A DNA stretch of 64,000 bases from Pseudomonas asplenii (GTDB lineage Bacteria > Pseudomonadota > Gammaproteobacteria > Pseudomonadales > Pseudomonadaceae): contig NZ_JSYZ01000015.1 of the NCBI RefSeq assembly GCF_001293465.1, positions 186,001-250,000 of the forward strand, read 5' to 3'. Both the position numbers and the translations under genes were made by a program. Under the pieces are notes generated by a model that worked only from the letters and a program-made list of their open reading frames with translations, did no database searches and was not told the DNA's origin. Positions 1 to 9,600 of this stretch are shown here, in pieces (the first letter of the stretch is position 1; the number at the start of each line of letters is the position of its first letter).

Positions 1-810
1 CTGGCGCTGATGCCCTGCGATATCAGCAAGGCCGAACGCGGCTACCGGCTGTTCGACGCCAACAGCTACTCGCTGAGCCTGCCGACGCCGCAACTGACCG
101 CCGAGACCTCGGTGGACGACGCCTTCACCGCGCTGGCCTGGCACCTGCTCGGCAGCAGCCAGCGGCTGGCCGAGCAGTACCGTTTCAACGGCCACTGGCG
201 CCTGCTGCAGGACTGGCTGCAACAGTTGATCGAACTGCGGGCGCTGGCCGGCAGCCTCGGTCAGGTGGCACCACGGCAATCGACCAGCGAACTGCGCAAG
301 GCCCTGGACGCGTTGCTGGAAGACTGGCGCCCGCTGGTCAATGCCGGTATCGAAGACGAGGACGTGCGCAAGGCCGCACCGGAGCAGTTCCTCGAAGAGC
401 TGGAGGATGTGCGCTGGGGCCAGTTCTCCCTGAACACCTCGCGCTGGCTGCTGGCCCGCAGCTGGACGGTCGAACGCCCCAACCGCGGCAACCGCCAGGG
501 CGCCGCGCAGTTGCAGAGCTGGTTGCCCCGCCTGCTGGCCGACGAAGCCGTGGCGCTGCAATTGGGCCGCTACCAGCAACAGCCGGAAGACCTGGCCGAG
601 CAACTGCCACGCATCGAGCGTATCCAGGCCTGGCTGCACCTGGCCCGTGGCGTGTTGGAACTGCCGGAGCTGGACCGCCTGTTCGGCGAGTTGAACAAGC
701 TGGCGCAACTGGCGGAGCTGGATATCAGCGATGAAGTACTGGAAGCACGGGTCCAGCAGGCGCTGACCGTATCCCAGGGCCGTGCCTGGAAAGCCCTGTC
801 GCGCCTGTAA
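1..810 (+). CDS. CYTH-CHAD domain protein (inorganic triphosphatase-like), 3' part
   Basis: The reading frame is open through base 1, so the gene begins upstream; about 269 residues are visible. The first 20 or so (ending AERGYRLF) match the end of a CYTH triphosphate-tunnel domain. The rest is an all-helical, Arg/Leu/Trp-rich CHAD domain (AWHLLGSSQRLAEQYRFNGHW near the start). CYTH enzymes hydrolyse triphosphates, and CHAD domains bind polyphosphate. The catalytic CYTH strands with their Glu/Lys/Arg residues lie outside the window, so activity cannot be judged. Polyphosphate genes ppx and ppk lie far downstream at 54.6-58.4 kb, not in the same transcript. Confidence 0.8.
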   Translation: MALMPCDISKAERGYRLFDANSYSLSLPTPQLTAETSVDDAFTALAWHLLGSSQRLAEQYRFNGHWRLLQDWLQQLIELRALAGSLGQVAPRQSTSELRKALDALLEDWRPLVNAGIEDEDVRKAAPEQFLEELEDVRWGQFSLNTSRWLLARSWTVERPNRGNRQGAAQLQSWLPRLLADEAVALQLGRYQQQPEDLAEQLPRIERIQAWLHLARGVLELPELDRLFGELNKLAQLAELDISDEVLEARVQQALTVSQGRAWKALSRL

Positions 811-823
811 CAGCAGCGCCATC

Positions 824-896
824 GTGCAGGAGCAGGGCTTGCCCGCGAAGAGGCCATCAAGGTCGCCTATATCTCGCGAGCAGGCTCGGCACCTGC
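824..896. repeat. Degenerate REP inverted pair
   Basis: GCAGGAGCAGGGCTTGCCCG begins at 827. A poorer inverted copy (CTCGCGAGCAGGCTCGGCAC) lies at 873-892. It resembles the intact REP pairs elsewhere in the window but with several mismatches. It lies just after the CYTH-CHAD stop codon, a usual REP position. Confidence 0.55.
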
Positions 897-942
897 GCTT
901 TCCAGCAAAAATTCCTTGCAGCGGAAAATCTGGTCTACATTT

Positions 943-996
943 GAACCTGACCAGCGCGATAAAACCTTCAGGAACATTGCCAAGTCCCTCAGGTTC
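943..996. promoter_or_regulatory. Inverted repeat upstream of bcsQ, possible operator
   Basis: Perfect 8-bp arms GAACCTGA (943-950) and TCAGGTTC (989-996) are separated by 38 bases, about 130 bases before the bcsQ start. A related half-site, TTCAGGAAC, sits at 967-975. The regulator is unknown, and the arms may be coincidental. Confidence 0.25.
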
Positions 997-1127
997 TATC
1001 GACAAGACACACAGGCGACACCTTTAAGAACACCATCGTTTGCCAAACGGCACGCAGTACGACGGCATTGTGTGATTAGCCGTATCTGTCCCCTTTCAAG
1101 TTCTTCTGGAATGGTACGGATACTGTC

Positions 1128-2183
1128 ATGCAGCCTTCAGACGACGATGATGTCAGAAACCTGATGCGCAAGTTCGGGGCCAGCACCGACCGCTATCGGG
1201 AAATCGAGGTGGCCCGGGCCTTCACCGAAAAGCCTCTCCCCGCGCCCAGCCCACCGCCTCCAGCGCCAACACCCGCCGAAACGCCAAGCCTGGCGGTGTC
1301 CCCCGCAATCGCCGACCCGGCCTCGTCGCCCTCCCTGCGCACGCTGCTCACCGATCTCGCCCGGCAGCGCCAGGCCCAGGCCGAGCAACACCGGCAGACG
1401 CCAGTCATGCCCCACGTCGCGGCACGGATTGTCGCGGTGGTCTCGACTCGTGGCGGCGTGGGCCGCAGCACCCTGGCCAGCCTGCTGGCGATCCTGCTCA
1501 ACAGCGCCGACCGCCAGGCCGTGGTCCTCGAACTCGACCCGCAGAACGCCCAGCATCGGCACCTGGGCATCCTTCCCCAGGCCGCCGGGATCTGCCGCGC
1601 CAGCCTGGAGCAGCGCAGTTGGCAGGAGCTGGCCCAGACCGGCTACGCCAGCACCCGGCTGCTGCCCTTCGGCGAAAGCGAACCGCAGCAATTGCATGGC
1701 CTCGAACGCCAACTCGAGGACGACCCGCTCTGGCTCGCCCGGCACCTGGCGCCCCTGCACCTGGGCCGGCACGACACGCTGATCATCGATACCCCGGCCG
1801 GCAGCAGCGTGTTCCAGGAACAGGCCCTGCACATGGCCGACCTGATCGTCGCCGTAGTCCGACCCGATGCCGCCTCCCATGCCGCACTGGAACACCTGGT
1901 CAACACCCTCGCCCCGCACCTGGGCGGCGAGCGGCCCGCCAGCTGCCGGTTCGTGATCAACGGCGTGGACAGTTCCCATGCGCTGTCCGTGGACATCGCG
2001 CAGATCCTCGAAAACCAGCTCAAGCCCCAGCTGCTCGGCACCGTCGCCTGGGACGACGCCATCTCCGAGGCCCTGGCCTACGAATGCAATCCGTTCGAAC
2101 AGAGCGCCGACGCCCGCGGCTGCCAGGACATCCTGGCCATCGCCGACAAACTCTACGACCAACTGGAGCCACGCCTGCCATGA
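1128..2183 (+). CDS. bcsQ: Cellulose biosynthesis protein BcsQ/WssA with a BcsR-like N-terminus
   Basis: A 351-residue MinD/ParA-type ATPase thought to place or assemble the cellulose secretion complex at the inner membrane. Residues 8-27 (VRNLMRKFG...YREI) resemble the small BcsR protein. A Pro/Ala-rich linker follows (about 36-63), then the ATPase domain. Its deviant Walker A is RGGVGRST at 108-115, where both usual lysines are arginine; E. coli BcsQ also starts this motif with RGGVG. A Walker-B-like strand, DTLIIDTPAG, is present. It is the first gene of the operon, and its TGA overlaps the bcsA ATG (ATGA). The ribosome site before 1128 is weak. In P. fluorescens SBW25 the equivalent gene is wssA. 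Confidence 0.85.
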   Translation: MQPSDDDDVRNLMRKFGASTDRYREIEVARAFTEKPLPAPSPPPPAPTPAETPSLAVSPAIADPASSPSLRTLLTDLARQRQAQAEQHRQTPVMPHVAARIVAVVSTRGGVGRSTLASLLAILLNSADRQAVVLELDPQNAQHRHLGILPQAAGICRASLEQRSWQELAQTGYASTRLLPFGESEPQQLHGLERQLEDDPLWLARHLAPLHLGRHDTLIIDTPAGSSVFQEQALHMADLIVAVVRPDAASHAALEHLVNTLAPHLGGERPASCRFVINGVDSSHALSVDIAQILENQLKPQLLGTVAWDDAISEALAYECNPFEQSADARGCQDILAIADKLYDQLEPRLP

Positions 2184-4375
2184 CCCTCGAACGCCGCGTC
2201 GAACGTCTGCTCGGCACCAGCTTCAGGCGCGCCCGGCAATGGCCCGAGCGCCTGCGCCGGGTACTCCTGTGGATCGCTGCGCTGCTCTGCGCGGTGGTGC
2301 TTGCCGGGGTCATCAGCGCGCCGGCCAGCCTGTCCCGGCAGGCCCTGCTCGGCCTGCTGCTGGTGATTGCGGCGCTGCTGCTGCGGCGCTTCGAGGGGCG
2401 CCTGCCGATCATCGCGATGATCAGCCTGTCGCTGATCGCCTCGCTGCGCTACATGTACTGGCGCCTGAGCGAAACCCTGCAGCTGGAAAACTTCCACGAC
2501 ACCCTGTTCGGCTACACCCTGGTGGTGGCCGAACTCTACGCCCTGGTGGTGCTGGTGTTCGGCTACGTGCAGACCGCCTGGCCGCTGCGGCGCCGGCCGA
2601 TCCTGCTCGACCAGGCCCCCGAGCAATGGCCCAGCGTCGACGTGTTCATCACCACGGTCAACGAGTCGCTGGAGATCGTCAAGGTCACGGTGTTCGCCGC
2701 CCAGGGGCTGGACTGGCCCGAGGACAAGCTCAGGGTCCATGTGCTGGACGACGGCCACCGCGAGGAGTTTCGCGAGTTCTGCGAAAGCGTCGGTGCCCAC
2801 TACCTGACCCGCGACAACAACCTGCATGCCAAGGCCGGCAACTTCAACGCCGCGCTGCGGGTGACCCACGGCGAGTACATCGCCGCCTTCGACGCCGACC
2901 ACGTGCCGTCGCGCTCCTTCCTGCAGATCGCCATGGGCTGGTTCCTCAAGGACCCCCGGCTGGCGATGCTGCAGACCCCGCACTGTTTCTTCTCGCCCGA
3001 CCCGTTCGAGAAAAATCTCGACACCTGGCACTCGGTGCCCAACGAGGGCGAGCTGTTCTACGGCCTGGTGCAGGACGGCAACGACCTGTGGAACGCGGCG
3101 ATGTTCTGCGGCTCCTGTGCGCTGATGCGGCGGGCACCGCTGGAGGCCGTCGGTGGCATGGACGAAACCACCCTGACCGAAGACGCCCACACCTCGCTCA
3201 AGCTCAACCGTGCCGGCTACAACACCGCCTACCTGGCCCTGCCACAGGCGGCCGGCATGGCCACCGAGAACCTGTCGCGACATATCAACCAGCGCATCCG
3301 CTGGGCCCGCGGCATGACCCAGATCTTCCGCACCGACAACCCCATGCTCGGCCGCGGGCTGACCCTCGGCCAGCGCGTCTGCTACACCAACGCCATGCTG
3401 CACTTCTTCTACGGCTTCCCGCGCATGGTGTTCCTCACCGCGCCCCTGGCCTACCTGATTTTCGGCGCGCAGATCTTCCACGCCGCACCGCTGATGGTCG
3501 CCGCCTACGCGTTCCCGCACCTGCTGCTGGCCAACCTGACCAACTCGCGCATCCAGGGCCGGTTCCGCCATTCGTACTGGAACGAGGTCTACGAGACGGT
3601 GCTGGCCTGGTACATCCTGCCACCGGTGCTGATGGCGATGATCCGGCCACGCTCCGGGCACTTCAACGTCACCGACAAGGGCGGCGACCTGCATCCGGAG
3701 TTTTTCGACTGGAAGATGGCCCGCCCCTACATCGTGCTGCTGCTCCTGAACATCGCCGGGGTGCTGTTCGGCCTCTACGACTACATCGGTGCCGACGACA
3801 CCACCGACATCACCGTCCTGCTCAACCAGGTCTGGGCGCTGTACAACGTCATGGTGACCAGCGCAGCCCTGGCGGTCGCCAGCGAGAGCCGGCAGATCCG
3901 CAGCGAGCCGCGGGTCGAGGCGCAACTGCCGGTCAGCCTGCAACTGGCCGACGGCAGGCAGTGGCAGAGCACCACCGAGGATTTCTCGCAACATGGCCTG
4001 GGGCTCCGGCTCGCGCAGGGACAATCGATCCCGCGCGGCGAACGCCTGCGGGTCTCGCTGTTCCGCCATGCCCAACACTACGACTTCGACGGCACCGTGG
4101 TTTCCAGCCAGGGCAGCACCATCGGTATCCAGTTCGACCCGATGACCCTGCGTCAGCAAAGCGACCTGGTCCACCTGACCTTCGCCCGCGCCGATACCTG
4201 GGCCATGAACTGGGGCAGCGGCAAACCGGACTCGCCCCTCGCGGCCCTGCGAGAAGTCAGCACCATCGGCCTGCACGGCATTGCCGAACTGCTCAAGGCC
4301 AGCGTACGCCTGTTGCCCACGCTGCCCATCGCCCGCCGCCACTCCTCCTCCACCGCCGCCCTGGACACGCCATGA
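2180..4375 (+). CDS. bcsA: Cellulose synthase catalytic subunit BcsA
   Basis: A 731-residue inner-membrane family-2 glycosyltransferase polymerising UDP-glucose into beta-1,4-glucan and passing the chain through its own membrane channel. N-terminal membrane helices span about 28-90 and 112-130. The catalytic motifs are complete: DDG (190-192), DAD (238-240), FCGS (309-312), TED (333-335) and QRIRW (371-375). The gating loop FNVTDKG lies at 495-501. A C-terminal PilZ domain carries RSEPR (574-578) and DFSQHG (601-606), the RxxxR and D/NxSxxG motifs that bind cyclic di-GMP, so allosteric activation by c-di-GMP is expected. The start is set by the ATGA overlap with bcsQ. Confidence 0.96.
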   Translation: MTLERRVERLLGTSFRRARQWPERLRRVLLWIAALLCAVVLAGVISAPASLSRQALLGLLLVIAALLLRRFEGRLPIIAMISLSLIASLRYMYWRLSETLQLENFHDTLFGYTLVVAELYALVVLVFGYVQTAWPLRRRPILLDQAPEQWPSVDVFITTVNESLEIVKVTVFAAQGLDWPEDKLRVHVLDDGHREEFREFCESVGAHYLTRDNNLHAKAGNFNAALRVTHGEYIAAFDADHVPSRSFLQIAMGWFLKDPRLAMLQTPHCFFSPDPFEKNLDTWHSVPNEGELFYGLVQDGNDLWNAAMFCGSCALMRRAPLEAVGGMDETTLTEDAHTSLKLNRAGYNTAYLALPQAAGMATENLSRHINQRIRWARGMTQIFRTDNPMLGRGLTLGQRVCYTNAMLHFFYGFPRMVFLTAPLAYLIFGAQIFHAAPLMVAAYAFPHLLLANLTNSRIQGRFRHSYWNEVYETVLAWYILPPVLMAMIRPRSGHFNVTDKGGDLHPEFFDWKMARPYIVLLLLNIAGVLFGLYDYIGADDTTDITVLLNQVWALYNVMVTSAALAVASESRQIRSEPRVEAQLPVSLQLADGRQWQSTTEDFSQHGLGLRLAQGQSIPRGERLRVSLFRHAQHYDFDGTVVSSQGSTIGIQFDPMTLRQQSDLVHLTFARADTWAMNWGSGKPDSPLAALREVSTIGLHGIAELLKASVRLLPTLPIARRHSSSTAALDTP

Positions 4376-6660
4376 CCACGACCTCCTCCGTTGGCAGCGC
4401 GGGACGCTGCACCCGTTATGCCCTGGCTCTGCTGGCCTGTTGCAGCCTGCTCCCCGACACCGGCAGGGCGCTCTCGCAAGCCGAGGTCCATGGCAACACG
4501 GCGGCCGCTCAGCCCCAGACGAACCCGGGCAACAGCTACAGCCTGACGTTCAAGCAGCTGGGACGTCGCGACCCGATGTACCTCAAGGGGGTCGAGTCCA
4601 CCGACAGCGCCGACTTCGGCATCCGCGCCGACCAGGTCGTCACCGGCGTGCAACTGGTGCTGCGCTTCAGCTATTCGCCCTCCATGCTGCCCGACCTGTC
4701 GCAGCTCAACGTGCTGGTCAACGACAAGGTCGCCGCCAGCCTGCCGCTGCCCAGGGAAGAGGCCGGCAAGGACCTGGAGAAGGTGGTCGAGATTCCGGCA
4801 CGGCTGATCACCGACTTCAACCGGATCGACCTGCAACTGATCGGCCACTACACCATGCAGTGCGAAGACCCGCTGCATTCGAGCCTGTGGGCCAGGGTCA
4901 GCAATGACAGCCAACTGAACATCCAGTACTCGCCGATCGCCCTGAAGAACGACCTGGCCCTGCTGCCGGCACCGTTCTTCGATCGCCACGATGCCCGGCC
5001 GCTGACGCTGCCGTTCGTCTTCGACACGGCCCCGGGCCTCGCCAAACTGGAAGCGGCCGCCGCGCTGTCATCGAAGTTCGGCGCGCTGGCCAGCTACCGC
5101 ACCGCGACCTTCCCCGCCAGCGTCGGCCAATTGCCGGCCAAGGGCAGTGCCATCGTGCTGGCGACCCGTCGCGAGGCGCTGCCCCTGGGCGAACTGTCGG
5201 GCAACCCGGCCACCGGCCCCAGCGTCACCATGATGACCAACCCCAACGACCCCTACGGCAAGCTGCTGGTGATCAGCGGCCGCAACGACGCCGAACTGAA
5301 GACCGCCGCCCTCGCCGTCGCCCTGGGCAGCAAGGCACTGTCCGGCGCGACCGCGCTGATCGATCGCCTGGACCCGGTACCGGCCCGGCGGCCCTACGAT
5401 GCGCCCAACTGGCTGCCGGCCGACCGGCCGGTGAAGCTCGGCGAACTGGTGGACGCTCAGCAGTTGCATGTCTCCGGCTACAACCCGCGGGAAATCATCG
5501 TGCCGCTGCGCCTGCCGCCGGACCTGTTCGAGTGGCGTAACCGCGGCGTGCCGCTGCAGCTCAAGTATCGCTACACCCCGCAGCAGTTCTCGACCAATTC
5601 GGCGCTGCTGGTGCACCTCAACGACCACCTGATCCGCTCCATGCAGCTGCCGTCGATCGCCAACCTGAACGGCGAACCCCAGTGGCTGGAATGGCTGAAG
5701 ACCGACGACAGCCTGCCCCGCGAAGCGAGCATGTTCCTGCCGCTGGACATCTCCACCTTCAAGGCCCAGCTGCAACTGCGCTACATGTACGACTACGTCA
5801 AGCAGGGCGAATGCCGCGACGTCATCGTCGAGGACATGCGCGGCCAGATCGAGCCGGACTCGACCCTCGACCTCAGCGGCCTGGATCACTACACGCCGAT
5901 GCCCGACCTGGCCAAGTTCCGCGACAGCGGCTTCCCCTTCACCCGCCTCGCCGATCTCGCGGAAACCGCCGTGGTCATGCCCGACAACCCGGGCCCGGAA
6001 GTGCTGAGCGCCTACCTCACCGTGTTCGGCCGCTTCGGCGACTCCACCGGCTACCCGACCACCGGCGTCCAGGTGATCCAGGCCCGCGACATCGACACGG
6101 TCAGCGAGAAGGACATGCTGGTCCTGGCCGCCGGCGGTGACCAGCCGCTGCTCAAGCGCTGGGCCGAGGCACTGCCGGCGCGCAGCGAAAGCAGCCATCA
6201 CTTCTTCGACCTGAGCGACCTGGCCCTGCGCATCCACGACTGGTTCAGCCCCGACAGCGAGGCGGCGATCCGCAGGACCCGCACCGCCCTGGCCTGGTCG
6301 GGCAGCGGCACGCCCTACCTGGCCGGTTTCGAATCGCCACTCAAGGGCGGGCGCAGCGTGGTGGTGATCGCCAGCAGCGAGCCGGCCCGGCTGCAAGAGG
6401 TGACAGCGGCGATGATCGGCGGCGACGACTACAAGGATCAGATCCAGGGCCGCCTGGCGGTGGTCCAGGACAAACAGGTCACCAGCCTGACCGCCGACCA
6501 GCCGTACTACGTCGGCCACCTGGGCTGGTTCCGGCATCTGCAGCTGCTGTTGTCGCGGCATGTCGGCTGGCTGCTGTTCAGCGTCCTGCTCGGCTTTGTC
6601 CTGCTCTGCGCGCTGATCTTCCTCGGCCTGCGGGCCCAGGCCAAGCGGCGGTTGTCATGA
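4372..6660 (+). CDS. bcsB: Cellulose synthase periplasmic subunit BcsB
   Basis: A 762-residue partner of BcsA, anchored in the inner membrane with a large periplasmic part that guides the emerging glucan. A signal sequence covers about residues 10-33 (hydrophobic YALALLACCSLL, then a cleavage-like ALS). The body alternates carbohydrate-binding-like and flavodoxin-like segments typical of BcsB. A single C-terminal membrane helix (VGWLLFSVLLGFVLLCALIF) is followed by a basic tail and is needed to dock on BcsA. The ATG overlaps the bcsA TGA, and the gene's own TGA overlaps the bcsC ATG. In most gammaproteobacterial operons bcsZ would come next, and it is absent. Confidence 0.95.
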   Translation: MTTTSSVGSAGRCTRYALALLACCSLLPDTGRALSQAEVHGNTAAAQPQTNPGNSYSLTFKQLGRRDPMYLKGVESTDSADFGIRADQVVTGVQLVLRFSYSPSMLPDLSQLNVLVNDKVAASLPLPREEAGKDLEKVVEIPARLITDFNRIDLQLIGHYTMQCEDPLHSSLWARVSNDSQLNIQYSPIALKNDLALLPAPFFDRHDARPLTLPFVFDTAPGLAKLEAAAALSSKFGALASYRTATFPASVGQLPAKGSAIVLATRREALPLGELSGNPATGPSVTMMTNPNDPYGKLLVISGRNDAELKTAALAVALGSKALSGATALIDRLDPVPARRPYDAPNWLPADRPVKLGELVDAQQLHVSGYNPREIIVPLRLPPDLFEWRNRGVPLQLKYRYTPQQFSTNSALLVHLNDHLIRSMQLPSIANLNGEPQWLEWLKTDDSLPREASMFLPLDISTFKAQLQLRYMYDYVKQGECRDVIVEDMRGQIEPDSTLDLSGLDHYTPMPDLAKFRDSGFPFTRLADLAETAVVMPDNPGPEVLSAYLTVFGRFGDSTGYPTTGVQVIQARDIDTVSEKDMLVLAAGGDQPLLKRWAEALPARSESSHHFFDLSDLALRIHDWFSPDSEAAIRRTRTALAWSGSGTPYLAGFESPLKGGRSVVVIASSEPARLQEVTAAMIGGDDYKDQIQGRLAVVQDKQVTSLTADQPYYVGHLGWFRHLQLLLSRHVGWLLFSVLLGFVLLCALIFLGLRAQAKRRLS

Positions 6661-9600
6661 GCCGGCTGGCGAGGCGCACGCACCTGCGCCGCAGCCTGCC
6701 GCTGGCGCTGCTGCTCGCCCTGGCCGGCACGGCGGCACGAGCCGCCGATGACCCACAGGCCCAACTGATCGAGCAGGGCCGCTACTGGCAGGCCCAGCAC
6801 AATCCCGACCGGGCCATGGATGCCTGGAACAAACTGCTGCTGCTCGCCCCGGACCAGCCCGAGGCCCTCTATGGCCTGGGCCTGGGCAACGTGCAGCTCA
6901 AGCGTCCGGACGAGGCCCGCCAGTACCTCGCCCGCCTGCAGGCGCTGGTACCGCCGCCACGCCAGGCGCAACAACTGGAGCAGGACATCGCCCTGGGCAA
7001 CGACGAACAGGCGCAGTTGCTGGCCCGCGCGCGAAAACTGGTCGACGGCAACCAGTACGACGACGCGGTGAAGGTCTACCGGCAACTGTTCAATGGCCGC
7101 CAGCCGCAGGGCGACCTGGCCCGCGAGTTCTACTTCCTGCTGGGCTACACCCGTGGCGGCGAACAGGAAGCCCGCAACGGGCTCGAACGGCTGCTGCGCG
7201 AACACCCCGACGACCGCGCCGCGGCACTGTTCCTGGCCAAGCACATGGTGCGCAACCTCGACACCCGCGCCGAAGGCATCCGTCGCCTGGCCGTACTGGC
7301 CAGGGACAAGGATGTCGGTAGCGACGCCAATGAGACCTGGCGCTTCGCCCTGACCTGGATCGGCCCGCCGGCACCGGCGCAGGTGCCGCTGTTCGAGCAG
7401 TTCCTCGCCACCCACCCGGACGACCGGGAAATCCGCGAGTTGATGAACAAGGGCAAGGCCCTCACCCGCAGCAACACCAGCACCGCGAAAGCTGCGGCCT
7501 GGCGCCGCGACCCACAGGACACCCGCGGCCTGCAAGCCCTCGAGGCCGGCGACCTGGCCGCCGCTGAGCAGGCGTTTCAGGCGCGCCTCCAGGAAAAACC
7601 CGACGACCCCGACGCACTCGGCGGCCTGGGCATCGTGCGGCAGAAACAGGAGCGCCTGGACGAAGCCGAGGACCTGCTGGTCCGGGCCACCCGCCAGCCC
7701 GGCGGGCAGCCCTGGCGACAGGCGCTGGACAACGTGCGCTACTGGCGGTTGATGGCCGGCGCGAGCGCGGCCCAGAAAGCCGGGCGCCAGGACCAGGCGC
7801 GCCAGATGATCGAGCAGGCTGCCCGCCAGAACCCCGGGCAATCGTCCAGCCAGGTGGCGCTGGCCAACCTGCAGGCGCAGGACGGCCAACTGGCGAAGGC
7901 CGAGGCCGCCTACCGGCGAATCCTCGCCAGCCACCGCGACGACCCCCAGGCCCTCAACGGCCTGATCGCGGTACTGGCGCAGCAGGGCAAGGCCGATGAG
8001 GCGCTCAAGCTGATCGACTCGCTGTCAGCGACGGCCCAGGCGCGACTGAACGCCGAGGTGTCGGTCCGTTCGCTGCGCGCCACCCAGGTGGCCCGGGTAG
8101 CCGAACAACGCGGCGACCTGAGGGCCGCCGAACAGGCCTACCGGCAGGCACTCGCGGATGACCCCGGCAATGCCTGGACACGCTTCGCCCTGGCGCGGAT
8201 CTACCTCGGCCAGGGCCGCACCCAGGCTGCCCGGGAGCAGATCAATGACCTGCTCAAGCGCCACCCCGATCAGCCCGACGCGCTCTACACCCGCACCCTG
8301 CTGGCGGCGCAACTGGGCGAGTGGCAGGACGCCCAGGCCAGCCTCACGCGTATCCCTGCGGCGCGGCGCAGCCGCGAAATGGACGAGCTGGGCAAGGAAA
8401 TCGCCCTGCACGTGCAGACCGACGCCGCCGTCGCCAACCTCCGGCGTGGCCAGCAGCACGAGGCCCAGGCCCTGCTCGCCCGCAGCCAGGCCCTGACCGA
8501 GGGCAGGCCCGAGCGCGTGGCGATCCTGGCTGCGGCCTACCTCGATGCCGGCCAGCCACAACAGGGCGTGGCGCTGATGCGCGACCTGGTGGAGCGCTCA
8601 CCCAACCCCGCCAGCAAGCTGCAACTGCTCTACGCCGACATCCTGTTCAAGGCCGACCAGGACAACGACGCCGCCGACATCCTGCGCAACCTGCAGGGGA
8701 CACGCCTGAGCGACAGCGATCGCCGGCATTACGCCTCCCTGGTGAAGCTGTACCGCATCCGGCAGGCCGACCAGTTGCGCGAGAAAGGCAACCTGGTGGC
8801 CGCCTACGACCTGCTCAAGCCGATCCTGCGCCAGTCACCGCGCGATCCCCAGGCGAACGCGGCCCTGGCGCGGCTGTACAGCGCCAGCGGCAACAACGCC
8901 AAGGCCATGGCGCTGTACCAGCCGCTGCTGGAAAACGATCCGCGCAATGCCGACCTGCAACTGAGCGTCGCCAGCCTGGCCGCCCAGGCCCACGACAACG
9001 CGCGGGCGGAAAAGGCCCTCAAGAGCGCCCTGGCCCTCAAGCCGGGCGTGCCCAAGGTGCTGACCAGCGCCGCCGCCACCTATCGCGCCATGGGCAAGAG
9101 TTCCGAGGCCGCCGACCTGCTGCGCCAGGCCGTGGCCATCGAGGGCAGCCAGCGGCGCGCCAACCCGGCGCTCGACAGGGCGGACAGCGACGGCGACAAC
9201 CCCTTCCTCGACCTGCCGGGACAACCCCGCCGAGTCGCGGTCCGCAGTGAGGACCCGTTGCGTTCCGGCAATGAGTCGGCCGAGAGCATGCCGCCCGATC
9301 CGTCCCTGGCACCCTCACGCTATGAAAGCGCCGATAGTCTTCTGGACGACGATCCGGCACCGGCCGGCAATCCCTTCGCCGCCGGCCGCCGTGCAGGCGA
9401 AGCCGCGCAGCAGGATCTGAGCCCGGCGCAGCTGGCGCTGAACGAAATTCTCCAGGAACGCAGCGCCTATGTCGCCCAGGGCCTGAGCGTGCGCAGCAAC
9501 AATAACGAGTCGGGCCTGAGCAAGCTGACCGATGTCGAGGCACCGTTCGAAGCCAACCTGCCGGCCGGTGACAATCGGGTCGCGTTGCGGGTGACCCCGG

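Larger units (their letters stand above)
811..1127. other. Intergenic region upstream of the cellulose operon
   Basis: No credible gene is seen in these 317 bases. They hold a decayed REP pair (824-896) and an 8-bp inverted repeat, GAACCTGA at 943-950 and TCAGGTTC at 989-996. The composition is richer in A/T than the flanking genes, as expected of a promoter region. The cellulose operon promoter must lie here, but I cannot name a convincing -35/-10 pair. No match to the FleQ box of other Pseudomonas cellulose operons was found by eye. Confidence 0.55.

Noticed and set aside
2153..4342. Long open frame antisense to bcsA
   Set aside because: It is the antisense shadow of a high-GC gene: Gly/Val/His/Gln-rich with no domain, and bcsA has every catalytic motif.
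1978..4371. Open frame running from bcsQ through bcsA in another frame and joining bcsB
   Set aside because: The part before 4372 is Arg/Pro-rich out-of-frame translation; the real BcsB signal peptide starts at 4372.
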